Below, piece by piece: positions 33,135 to 44,587 of a stretch of 64,000 bases of DNA; the stretch's first letter is position 1, and the number at the start of each line of letters is the position of its first letter. The stretch comes from Plantago major (taxonomy: Eukaryota; Streptophyta; Magnoliopsida; Lamiales; Plantaginaceae), in contig JAIFAC010000168.1 in NCBI GenBank assembly GCA_026545765.1, positions 92,464 through 156,463 on the forward strand. The letters run 5' to 3'. A model generated the notes under the pieces. It was given only the letters and a program-made list of their open reading frames with translations. It made no database searches and was not told the DNA's origin. The position numbers and the translations under genes were made by a program.

Positions 33135-34942
33135 ATGGCGACGGTTTTAGTCACCGTGCCACCAACGCCGCCAAGATCCGCCACCACAACCCACCGTGTC
33201 GCCGCATCCTGACCCAATCCACAACCGCCTCAATCCTCACCTCAAACAAATCCACGCCCACATCCTCCGTGACTTTGCCACCACCCGACCAGAGTCCCGA
33301 TACACTCTTTCTCCAAAGCAGACTTCTTCACTTCTCCTCCTTACAAGACCTCACCTACACTTCCCACCTCTTCCACCAAATCCCCAATCCCAACACATTC
33401 ATCTACAACACTCTCATCAGAGCATACGCTCATAGCAAACTCCACAAGCACCTTGCCTTCCCACTTTTCAAGGACTAACTGATAGCCAGACCTTACTTCC
33501 TGATAAGCATACATTCCGCTTGTACTCAAGGCCTGTGCTTATGTGTTCGCTTTGAGAGAAGGGGAACAGGCTCATGCTCATGTTCTGAAACGTGGGTTTG
33601 ATCCGGATGTGTATGTTAACAATAGTTTGATTCATTTCTATGCTTCTTGTGGGTGTTCTGAGAGTGCCAGGAAGGTGTTTGATAAAATGCCCGAGAGAAG
33701 CGTGGTTTCGTGGAATGCGATTATCGACGCGCTTGTGCGGTTGGGTGAGTTTGAGGAGTCATTGAGGAGATTTGGGGAGATGAAGGAATGGTTTGAGCCT
33801 GATGGGTACACGTTGCAGAGTGTGATTGATGCTTGCGCTGGTTTGGGGGCGTTGTCGATGGGGATGTGGGCTCATGCTTATGTGTTGAGGAAGTGTGGGG
33901 TTGGTTCTGGTTTTGATGTTCTGCTACAGAACTCTTTGGTGGAGATGTATGGCAAGTGTGGGTCGATGAGAATGGCCTTGCAGGTGTTTCAGGGGATGAG
34001 TAGACAGGATGTTAACTCTTGGAACGCTGTTATTTTAGGACTCGCGGCACATGGAGAGTCCGAGAGAGTCTTTGAATATTTTGATCGGATGGTTAATGAA
34101 AGGAATGTGCAGCCTAATTCGATCACATTTGTTGGTGTCCTGAGTGCGTAATCATAGAGGCTTGGTGGATGAGGGTCGTAAATATTTTGATATGATGGTG
34201 AAGCAGCACAAGATCAAGCCAGTTTTGCAACACTATGGTTGCCTAACTGACCTTCTAGCACGCAGTGGAAAAATTGACGAAGCACTTGAAGTTGTGTCGA
34301 ATATGCCGATGAAGCCTGATGCTGCAATTTGGAGAAGTCTTGTTGATTCTAGCTGTAAGAATTGTGAAGGTTTGGAGCTTTCTCAAGAGATAGCAAAACA
34401 GATTATGGCAGCTGAAGGGAGTGGAACAAGTGGAGATTATGTTCTTCTTTCAAAAGTATTTGCATCTGCAGATAAATGGGAGGAAGCTGGATTGGTTAGG
34501 AAGTTGATGAGTGACAAGGGCATTAACAAAGAGCCTGGTTGTAGTTCTATTGAATTGAACGGCATTGTTCATGAATTTTTCGCAGGGGATACAACTCATC
34601 CGCATACCAAGGAAATTTATGAATTCTTGAATGTGATTGAAGAAAGATTGAAGTTAGCAGGACATGTTCCAGACTTCTCTCAAGCAACATTGGTTGATGA
34701 ATGTGATGAAGGGACAACAAATACGCCCGACTTCACAGTGAAAACTGGCCATTGCTTTTGGTCTTATAAACTTGAAACCTGGGGCAACGATTCGTGTTTT
34801 TAAGAACCTGCGCATTTGCAGTGACTGCCATAAGTTCACTAAATTAGTATCCAAGGTATTTGATGTGGAGATTATCATGAGAGATCGGTTACGGTTTCAC
34901 CATTTTAGCAGGGGTCTGTGTTCTTGTAAGGACTTCTGGTAA
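33135..34942 (+). pseudogene. DYW-class PPR protein, copy 2, frame-broken
   Basis: Same gene as 15256-17077, intronless. The central frame 33543-34151 is open for 202 codons (ALREGEQAHAHVLKRGF to FVGVLSA), the next from 34144 carries the E motifs, and the DYW end (CSDCH, CKDFW) closes at 34942. Breaks differ from copy 1: two or more in the first 130 codons (including a stop at about codon 26), one near 33475, two bases lost near 34150, and another near 34735 just before the HSEKL deaminase motif. Where copy 1 is broken (near 15470, 15885 and 16055), copy 2 is intact, so the duplicated ancestor was probably functional. Upstream it is fused to GTE leader sequence. Confidence 0.88.
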
Positions 34943-36092
34943 AGGCAGTTGTTAGTAGCCAATAGCCATGATGTATTACTGGCAATAGTCTTACCTCTAT
35001 TTAATGGACAAAGGAAAATATGTTGATTTGCAGGACCCCTAGTGCTGATGTGCTATATATGTCACTTGGGATATTTAGAAAGCATGAAGCAATCTCATAA
35101 AGTAACTCATAATAAGTCTGTTCAACTTGAATTCATATTTGGTGTTGGAGTAAATTTCGAAGCCATATTTCGCCTCATGCTTTGTTAAAAGAAGCTACAG
35201 AGTAGCTTCGACAATTTTATTTGGCAAAACTAATCGATAAATTAGTTAATACTTTATTAGGTAGCAAAAATCAAGAGCTGGAAAGATCGGGCAAAACACA
35301 TTGATTGTTTATGTTATTAGTTGTCATGTAATCTCAGGTCCTCGTGTGATGTTTATGATTTTGATCATGCATGTGGTGGGTGAGCAACCTTCCTACTCCA
35401 TTTATTTTGTGTAATTATGAAAAAGAAAGATATTTGAATTCTTGCGTAGAACTATAGAAATAGTCATTTGGAGATAACCTTGATGATTAATCTGAATTGT
35501 CCCTTTGATTAAGATGTTCATATCATGCTTGATTGTCCTTGCTGTTTTTAGCAAAGTGGCTTTGGGTACACGATCATTTTTGTCCAGCTATTGATTAAGG
35601 TATTCCAGGCTTTTAAATACATAAAATTAATCTCCATTTGACATAAGTATGTAACAACTCTCCATAGAAGTCCGAGGTTCCAATAGACTCACCTAACATC
35701 ACTCGTTCGCAGATTTATTACATGCAGATACAATCATCCACAGCCAAGCCAACACAAATGGCGATGGAAGGTAGCAAGAACTGCTATATGCTGTGCCTTA
35801 GAACACTTCATTCTATGTTTCTAGATATATGCCTTATAACCATATGCATTTGATATCGCTTTAGGATTAACAAGCTTCGCATTGAAAATCGCTTATTTGT
35901 CTCTGGTTTATTCTATGCTAATACTCCTGCTTCAAGCTGATCAATACCTGCTCATACAACAAAATGCAGATAAAAGGTGTCAAAATCAAAGACCATCTAA
36001 TTCAATCTTATGACTGTAATATATGAGTTGAGCTAACAACAGGGTGGAACAAGCAAGAAACTGAAGATAAATTTAGACTTTAAAACCGATGT
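34943..36092. other. Spacer between PPR and DUF569, copy 2
   Basis: Near-identical to 17078-18204; no open frame. Confidence 0.7.
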
Positions 36093-36401
36093 TCAGAATG
36101 AAATTTTACCTTCTGAGGATGAGGGAACCACAACAATGTGGATAGTTGCATTATTGGGAGGAAGTTGCAGACGCAGAGGATATAGCTTCCCATTAAGAGG
36201 ACTGCGCGTGCATACTGTGATACCATCAAGTCCTAACTCTGCCTCCAGCCTCTTTGTCAGCTCTTGCACCCCATTTCCCTTGAATGTAATGCATAGTTCC
36301 TCAAATCCCTCGTCTATCTCTCCATGTTCATTGGCTATATGATAGTAAATCAACCGTCCATCTGAGCCCTTTGGTGGTGAGTGAACCATTGAATCATTTG
36401 A
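36093..36401 (-). pseudogene. DUF569 gene copy 2, last exon
   Basis: Same as exon 2 of the gene at 18205-19781: GRLIYYHIANEHGEIDEGFE, ELCITFKGNGVQELTKRLE, LYPLRLQLPPNNATIHIVVV, stop at 36093, acceptor AG at 36402-36403. It is open, but the intron and the end of exon 1 upstream have been replaced by retroelement sequence, so it is orphaned. Confidence 0.85.
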
Positions 36402-36586
36402 CTGCACAATACCCCCAAAATGTTACAACACAGCATGCATAACCAAGACATATCACAATAAAATGAGTAACTCTAGAACCCGATTTACACCTTTTTTACT
36501 TTCGATACCACTTGTTAACCGAAGAATATGCTAAAATTAGTAATGTGCACCGTGCAGAGTCAAATGATAACCTTGAGAGAGACCAA

Positions 36587-37742
36587 ACTAAGTTAAACTA
36601 AAACGGTTTTGAATCAATAGAGAAGGAGAATAGACGCGGTAGCACTTCAGAATAATCGAATATGGGTCAAACCTATTGTTGATATGCTCTCACAGTTATT
36701 TGTCCAGTTAAAATCTCAATTCAGTTCAACCAAGACATTCTTTGAAAATGTAAAGTAAGGAAATCAATCGATTGTCAGACGGTTGATTCTTAACGGGGAT
36801 GGTTTTGAAGATTTTATAGAGAATTACTGAAATTGGGGTTTTTACGAAGTTAAAGAAAAAGCTTAATACATATGAACGAACCCTAGGTCAATATCCTTAT
36901 TCGATTACTCCTACATTGCTACCGCATCTATCGAAGGATTAGTTACTCATAACGCAAGTAATAACATACACAATGACAATCACAATCGAATTAAGCATCA
37001 TATGAGAGATTATAAGCATACACCAAGACAATCAAACACAAGAAGAGAAATTGTGAAAGAAAGGGCAAATAGATTGATAATCTAACCTCAAGGTCCAAAT
37101 CGGATGTCAATGGAACGATTACAAGTGAAATTGATGATAAACTAAGGCAAGAGAATCAAACTAGGGTTTATCTTGCTTGAGAGTGAAAAAGAACGTAAGA
37201 AAGAAGTGTCCCTCAAAAATCAAATCGATGACTTAAAATAGAGTCTTCTGCAAATCCCGCACGAGACGCGTCCTGGCAAAAGTGAGACGCATCTTGCGCC
37301 TTCCTGAGACGCTGCCTTTGCGATCTTCGCTTTATGGTCAGATCCCGAGACGCCGCCCCGGAATGTCGACGCTTGCGCGCCCCGAGACGCCTCGAATGTC
37401 CGACACGACTTGCGGGCTACAAGTCTGAGACGCGTCCTGGAACGTTTGGGTCGCATCTTGCGGGCTCTGGGGACGTGTCTTGATGAATCTGGGATGCGTC
37501 CCACTTCCTTTTGGGCAGAATCTTCGAATTTTGCAAATTAAGTGGAGTTTTGAGTTTACTCAATACGACCTTCCAAGAACGCTGCTTTCTCCTCCAAAAC
37601 ATCTCCAAACAAACGAAAACCTGTAAAACACAACTAGAACATAAAACACATAAAAATGCACAAGACACGCTATAAACGCAAATAAAGACTAACAAAAGAC
37701 GGTAAAAAGCACGAGATGAGACCCTAAAATATAGGCTCATCA
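36587..37742 (-). mobile_element. LTR-retrotransposon segment replacing part of DUF569 copy 2
   Basis: The right border ends ...GGCTCATCA; read on the minus strand this is TGATGAGCCTATATTTTAGG, an LTR-start type known from plant gypsy elements. The interior has a GC-rich part with repeated GAGACGCGTC-like motifs (37255-37500). No target duplication is visible and 18690-19565 of the other copy has no counterpart, so insertion was accompanied by a deletion. Confidence 0.55.
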
Positions 37743-37955
37743 AGGAGAACGGGGTGATTCGACGCGGTGAGGTACTTGTTGTAGCAGGATTTGAGGCGGA
37801 TGATGTGGTCGGAGGTGGGGAGAAACTTGACTGTCCATTTGGCGGATCTGGATGAGCCGTTTTTGTCTTGGGTGACGGACTCCTCTCTGCCGCCGTGAGG
37901 TACTGTCGTGGGAAGATTTGAGGCGCATTTACTGGGCGTTGTGGAAGAGGTCCAT
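37743..37955 (-). pseudogene. DUF569 gene copy 2, 5' remnant of exon 1
   Basis: Start codon at 37955 and the following region of exon 1, ending at the retroelement border. It shares with copy 1 the extra CT that shifts the frame, and has further losses (for example in the KYLTADDE region). Confidence 0.8.
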
Positions 37956-38228
37956 TGTTGTTGTTCTTGGGTGCTTCATTGTTGCTGGTTTGAAGCTTGT
38001 GCCGAAGGATATCTGGAGAAACAAAACAAAAGAAATGGATTGGTTGTTTGTTTGTGATGTTCGATGAAGTAATGAATTGGGAGATTGAAATGAATTTTGT
38101 GATGATCGATGATTCTATGTATGTTGATGACGATGACCGAGAGAGAAGGGAAAATTCTTGAGGAGTTGTGAATTTTGGACAAGAGAGCATCCAAGTCAAT
38201 AAATGGACTACTGTCAGAAACGCGGTCA

Positions 38229-38231
38229 TCA
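38229..38231. repeat. Harbinger target duplication TCA (left)
   Basis: TCA before the left terminal repeat; the second copy is at 47688-47690, and a single TCA exists in the empty site at 20040-20042. Confidence 0.8.
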
Positions 38232-38625
38232 GACTACCCACTGTGGGTGATCGAAAATCGGTCGAGTCGCGCCGCGATTCCTTCGACGACCGATGGTCAC
38301 CCACTGTGGGAGGAGTCGTGGCCGCGGTCGTTGGAATTTTTTATTTTATTTTTTTATAGTTATTTAATTTAGAATGTTGAAATGCAATGTGAAAAATAGT
38401 GTTTTTATTGAAATGGAAATTACAATACAACTACAACGACGGTGGAAAATCGAAAGTTACAAACAAACACACAAAACCTACAACTAACACATACACATAC
38501 ACAAACACAAACAAACACCATTTGAACCACAATTTCACATGTTGAACTCTGCTTTCAACATCTCAAACAGGTGTCGAGTCAGTCGTCATGGTGTTCGAAT
38601 CTTGTTGGCACAGGGTACCGAACAA

Positions 38626-39061
38626 CTACAACATATGACTCTTAGCCAATTCCAGATTACCTTGAGCCACTATTCTTGCCTCCTCTGCCCTTTGTGCGGA
38701 CCTCTGTCTCAACCATTCGAATCTCTGCCTCTCGAACTCAATTCTCTCCTTCTCAATCGCCTGCTCAAAGATAATCATCTCTAAAGTGAGCAAATTGCAC
38801 GCCATGTCAGCTTTGAGAAGAGGTGGTCGATCGCCACTACGTTGTGCCTTTGCCCTATCACAACCCATTGGACATTTTGAACCAGTATCACTTTCCTCAA
38901 TCAAGCGTACACGCATGCTTCCGCTACCACCACTTGCTTCCATGTCTTCAGCACCGCCTTCAGTGTCGGCTTCCTCATGAATTTCGAAGGTAGGAACTTG
39001 ATTGCTTGTCCTTAGGACCCTCGTAATTCATTTTGGTTTTCCACTCCTGATATTCCCTCCC
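38626..39061 (-). pseudogene. Harbinger SANT/NAM-type ORF, C-terminal part
   Basis: The minus strand reads REYQEWKTKMNYEGPK from 39059, then after a frame break GSKCPMGCDRAKAQR and a long charged helix (EKERIEFERQRFEWLRQRSA). This is the C-terminal region of the myb/SANT-like proteins encoded beside Harbinger transposases (usually annotated NAM-associated, with a P-x-GRDRAK motif). It continues the ORF at 46615-47257: removing the LTR element and one 5-bp duplication gives CWVAMREYQEWKTK in frame. Confidence 0.78.
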
Positions 39062-41746
39062 TGTGACGCCCCGCCATGAAGCACCCTGCTTCATGGCTTA
39101 GCGTATCTCTTATCTATCAGAAGTTGCAGGAACGGACTAAAACCCAAGAAATGAAAAGCCATGTACTATACCTGATATTTTCAGCATTCTTTACACCTCA
39201 ATGTGGGTCCATCTTGGCAACTTACATCAATAAACTAATCTCCAACAAGTCGGATTTATCCTAGCTTCTCCAATAATCAACAAATTCTCCTAAAGTGATG
39301 CACCTGAGGAAATATGGACAGAAGAAGAAAGAAAGGAGTAAGTCTTTAATGACTTAGTAAGGTTTAAAGGTAACAGGGTATCAAAGAAATAACAAGAGTT
39401 GAAAGGCAATAGAATGACAAGCAATATGAAATAGAGATTTCAATGTGTAACATATGATGATACGAGTACGAATCGGATACCAACCATAAAACTCCCGAAC
39501 ATATAGACGACGACCTTATTACAACATCGAGGCGCGACCTCGAAAACATACATGATCAAGCATGCCGAGGTTCATGCTATACCAGATCACGAAACACACC
39601 AACCACCGGTAGTATTCGGAGTCTGGGGATTGGGGATCTAGAGATGACCTTAACCGCTTCATGGCCCATCCCGCCTGTAGCCACTCACTTACGCTTGGGT
39701 CTAATCGAATTCAAATCCATATCTGTAACTCATAATCACATATGCTCGTTATCATCTCTAAAAGAGAACAATATCAAATAAACAGAACCTGAAGTCGAAT
39801 CAAGTATATCAATATGATGTCATGTATACAACAATAAACCGAATGGCCAACATGTGAAGAAGAGGAATATATGAATCATGATTTCATCATGAATTGTTTG
39901 AACAGAAGATTCAAAATGTATGAAGAGGTACATGATAATGCCTTTATCATTTCAACATGATAAGAGTAGAAGGAAAGACAATGTGTTGGGAAATATATAT
40001 AATAAAAAGAGTAATGGTACAATTGGTCAAGGAAAGATACAATGAATCCAAAGAAAGAGGGCAATTTGACCAATAGGACATGAACATGACTGCTTAAAAT
40101 GAAAGTCATCACGGGAACAACTGAACAAGGCAAACATGGATATAGAATTATCCAGAGAAACAATGGAAGTGATGACATAATTAATCCAGACAAAAAGAAG
40201 GAAATGATGAAAAGGACACGACATGAATATGAGTGAGAACACTCGAAACAAAGACGAATAGGTTCAGAGATTGATTGTCAAATAACCAAGGGGTTAACGG
40301 GCAAGGAAATGGGAGATACAAAATAAGAGGTTTCAAAGAGTAATATGGATTTCAAATGAAGTAAGATAATCATGAGTTGACCAACTTATACAAGGTTTAT
40401 AAGAATCAATAACAAAGGTCATGAACAAACGAATGAGGAGGTTAAACAAGTACAAGCACAAGCGAATGGATGATTAATAGGAACATATGAAGAAAGTCTG
40501 GTCAAATATCGAAACAATGAACAAAACAAGATTTATGGCTACTCTGATAAACAATAATTGTACAAGGAGATCGGATCAATACCAGGTGACACAAGATATC
40601 AAGGTTAATTGGATAAGCCTAACCGAAAGGGGTTATGCATGATGAAGTACTGTATCAAGAGTAGTACCGCACATTATCAATCAAAAATACTTCCAGGAAC
40701 AAGACATAATAAATATCAATTTTCTCCAGGGGCCGGATGCCCGAACGGGATAAAAGAGAAGGCTAGAATCCTTACCCAATGTACCATACTTTGCTCAGTC
40801 AATCCAACCATATAGTCGAGATGCTCTAGAAAATCCCGCAACATCTCACCTATCACAACACAAACCAAAGTTATCCCTAGTCAGTCCGTGAGGCCCCTAA
40901 CCTATACCAAGGCCACGATCACCGTCCCTAGAAGTATCACAGTTCAACAAAATACAAATTCACCATTTAAAATACGTACAAATGATATTTGCACAATAAT
41001 AAGGTTAAACAATCCGTCAACGAAAATAATTATAACAAAGTTCATATATTATAAATATTATAAGCATTACTATTCAAGTTAATGTACAATCACAATAAGA
41101 GAAAATGAAATACTCACCCTTTCAATTCTTTAATCGGTCTTGTGTGTGAAGGAGAGTTTCAAGACATGTGATATGAGTGAAAATTGTTTGTGTGCATAGC
41201 TATACTATGTGTGTGAATTTGGTGTAGAGTGTGTGTGCAAGAGAGGAGTAAACCAAAGAACTGAAACTTGGTAGTGAACAAAGATGAAGCTAAAGACAAT
41301 TGAGTCACTCAGGCGTGATACGTGTGGCAATGGTGAGTAATGAGTAAGACGAGTAACAAGTGAGTCATAATTCATGAACCAGCATGCTAAGTAACATATA
41401 GTTATAATAATATTTTATTTATCAATTATTTGCACCAAATTGCTTATTTCGATTTTCATAAATACATAATATATCTTGAAGAGGTCAATTAATCATTTAC
41501 TATAAATTCGTGGTTCATATTATGGTGACTGAACTTTCATAGGCCCTCGTTTAGATATAAAACTGATCATTAAATCAAAACTATCAACATGCCGGACCTG
41601 AAATTATATAAAACAACGATAACAATTAAAGTTCAAAAACTAAGTACGCACAATAAAAATAATAGAAAATGACGATTATTATAATTATAATTTTATAATT
41701 TATTTATTTTGTTATCTAATTCGGTTACTGCAAGTGGGGTGTTACA
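39062..41746 (-). repeat. 3' LTR of the LARD-like element (2685 bp)
   Basis: Longer of the two LTRs; it keeps about 690 bp (40724-41410) that the other LTR lacks. Confidence 0.88.
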
Positions 41747-41762
41747 ATCACCCCTCCTTAAA
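41747..41762 (-). other. Polypurine tract of the LARD-like element
   Basis: Minus-strand TTAAGGAGGGGTGAT directly before the LTR start TGTAACACCCC. Confidence 0.8.
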
Positions 41763-44570
41763 GGAATTTCTATCGTAATTCAACTTGTAGAGTCGGTCAT
41801 ACTGATTCATCATCAAACTTGGAGATCCAATCGAAGTATAACCTTGAAAACATTTGGGGCCGAATCATTTAGATTTTCTTCGAGTTGATCGTATCGAAAA
41901 TGTAGTCTCAAAAGTATAAGTGTTTTCCTTGTGGAGACATAGTAATGATCACACATAGTGTAAGCCAACATACTCTTTATAGGACGCTACACATATCACT
42001 CCTACTGAAATACAAGGGGTCAAGTGGAATTAAACAGAATGACCAAGTGATAGTAACTGTAAGATGACAAGACAACTGGTTGAACTGATAGTGACAGGGA
42101 GTCAAGTTGATAAGATAGATAAAAGAGGATACTGGATTGATGAGGCCAAGAGAGAATATAAGTGGTTGAGTTCAGAATAGAATACAACAAACGATAGAAT
42201 TGAGGTGAGTTTAAGTCAACAAGCTCTCAAATTATAAATTGAAAGGCAAAACGATAGAAAGAGTACAAGACAAGTGATATAGCTGTTACAGGTCAAGTGT
42301 GAGCTAGCCAGGAGAGTTGTATATGAATAGCAAGATGAAGAAAGTCCCGCAAATAGGATTTACAGGATCAGAAGTTGAATTGATGGTTAACTGAGAGGCA
42401 AGATAAGAAGATAAGTTCAAAATGGTTGGCTAAATCCACAGGATGTGAGATGTGAGAAAATTGGACAAGATCAAAAGAACATATTCAAGTGAAAGACAAA
42501 ACAAAGGAATGAATAGAAGATTTCAGGCCAAAGTGATAGCGAAAAATACAAGATACAAATGAGGAGTTTAGAACGATTAGTTCTAGGGATATCAAATAAG
42601 ATACAAGAAGAGGGTATGGTAATAAGAGGACTCTCAAATGAGAATAGGGAGGATCCAAATGGAACTGAGTTTAGGAAATGTTCTAATATAGATTTCGTCA
42701 CTTGAAGGATGAAGGAAATAGAAAAGAACTCGAGGAAATAGAATTTACAAGATGCGGAGTCAAAAGAAGGTACGCAATGATTAAGCAAGTGCAATAAGAA
42801 CAAGATCATTGACATATTCATTGGGCAAGGAAGCAAGAGAAAGAGATATGAACCCTCACCTTTTCCACTAACGTCCTCGTATTTCCTCGACTTTTAGAAA
42901 CCCATGCATGGTGAATGAATAAATGCGTATTCTATTTACTTGCTCTAATCAACACATGCATGAAATATGATATTATACCAAATACATAAATTTCCATACT
43001 GCAACAAAGCATATCAAAGCAATTTCAATTCAAACATGGAATATTACTTATAAAAAAAATTTCAAGTCGAGCAAAATACATTCTTATATAGTTATAATTT
43101 CAAAAATCAAAATTTGAAATAACAACAAGGTTTGCAAAGTTAAACGAGAACATGTCTGGTTTTCATCATTAAAGTATCCTAACTTTCATGAAATTGTTTG
43201 AATCTGGAAACTTTCTAAGATAAGAGTATAACAACAAGTAACAATGTTTTATTATAATGGAGCTGGAGTTATTTAGTAAGAATAACATCTAACTAGTTCA
43301 AAATCATATACTACTAAATATCTATTTTAGTACAAAAGATAGAACTTAATGTTACAGTTGCATAGGTAATAAACTTTCAAGTCAAAAGGACAATTTTATA
43401 ATCTCTAAATACCTTACCAAGTTAACTTCAAATAATATCACATTAATCAAGTAACGATTTTCATAGAACTCACATTGACATATAAGACCAACAAGAATTT
43501 AAACTAGAATTTTTTTAATCCATTCATACTTACTTTGAGAGCTTCTTGCTACAAGAATTGATGACATTGATAGTCGTGTACATGAAAACTCAAAAGTATA
43601 CTCGGTCCTTTCTTTCAAAATTCTTTTATTCAGCCCATAAATCATCAAAATGAAATATAATATACTTACTTAAAAGACCAGCAATAACAAATTAGTATAT
43701 GAAGAAATCAAAACAACTAAACGTTCTTCAACTAGAATTAACATGAACAAAAACAAGACAAGCAAGCCTTTTCGGCCCCCAATCAATTACCAAATCCGGA
43801 AAAAATGATTTATCAAATATAAACAATAGAAACTCAAAACTTAAAATACATTATTTAATGATTTTGACGGGTTTCATCGTGTTTCTCGTATTTCTAAAAC
43901 ATAACGAATGGCTACAGGACAACGATTCTTTAAGGTTGTCACTAACTTCCTCTCTTCCAAAAGTGACCTCAGATAATGTCGAAAACAAATCAGTTCTATA
44001 TCTTTCAACATCAAAATATGTCAGCCTAACCTAGGATGCATAAGTACCTTGCTTTCTCAACCAAGAGACAGAAAACTTCGCCGATCCCGATAATATTTTC
44101 TATTAATACTAACCTATATTTCATCCAAGATACATCCACCGAATGAAAATGGTACTACTCATAGGGATAAAAGTACACTAGCCTACAGAACCATCCCAAT
44201 GAGACATGGAAAACTTAAACAATCCCAATAAGTCAATCAAATAATATAAGCTGCCCATACGCCTCCAACCACACAAGTTTATCCATTAGAAACTTCCCGC
44301 ATATATGGAATCAAAGCGCACTAACCTAAGTATCCTTGTCCACGGCTCGAGCAAAATATAGGAAACTCCTCAACCATGACCATTTGTATCTCATTCATAT
44401 CAATCATCTCCATACTCTACACTTGGATCCCAAAGTAATAGAAATGAAGGTAACTATTAGTCTCAAGACTATCACGTAAACAAATTCATCGATCTTAATC
44501 ACGGCTTTATCGATACTATATAGTTAAGGTACTCAGAGCACTAAAACCACAATTTCGAGTACATCGACCT
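41763..44570 (-). other. Non-coding interior of the LARD-like element
   Basis: AT-rich, with only short chance frames (the longest about 120 codons at 42471-42836, without family features). No gag, protease, integrase or reverse transcriptase motif was found on either strand. Confidence 0.75.
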
Positions 44571-44585
44571 AGAGCTCTGATACCA
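44571..44585 (-). other. Primer-binding site (tRNA-Met type)
   Basis: Minus-strand TGGTATCAGAGCTCT, whose first 12 bases are the standard initiator-tRNA-Met complement, two bases inside the 5' LTR. Confidence 0.9.
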
Positions 44586-44587
44586 CC

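Larger units (their letters stand above)
33131..38231. repeat. Duplicated block, copy 2 (PPR + DUF569)
   Basis: Second copy of 15251-20042, joined on its left to the GTE fragment and on its right to the Harbinger element, beyond which similarity resumes at 47691. Internal difference: a retroelement segment (36587-37742) replaces the 3' part of DUF569 exon 1 and most of the intron. Confidence 0.9.

Noticed and set aside
42471..42836. 121-codon minus-strand frame in the LARD interior
   Set aside because: Hydrophobic low-complexity translation with no gag or pol motif; the interior is otherwise non-coding.
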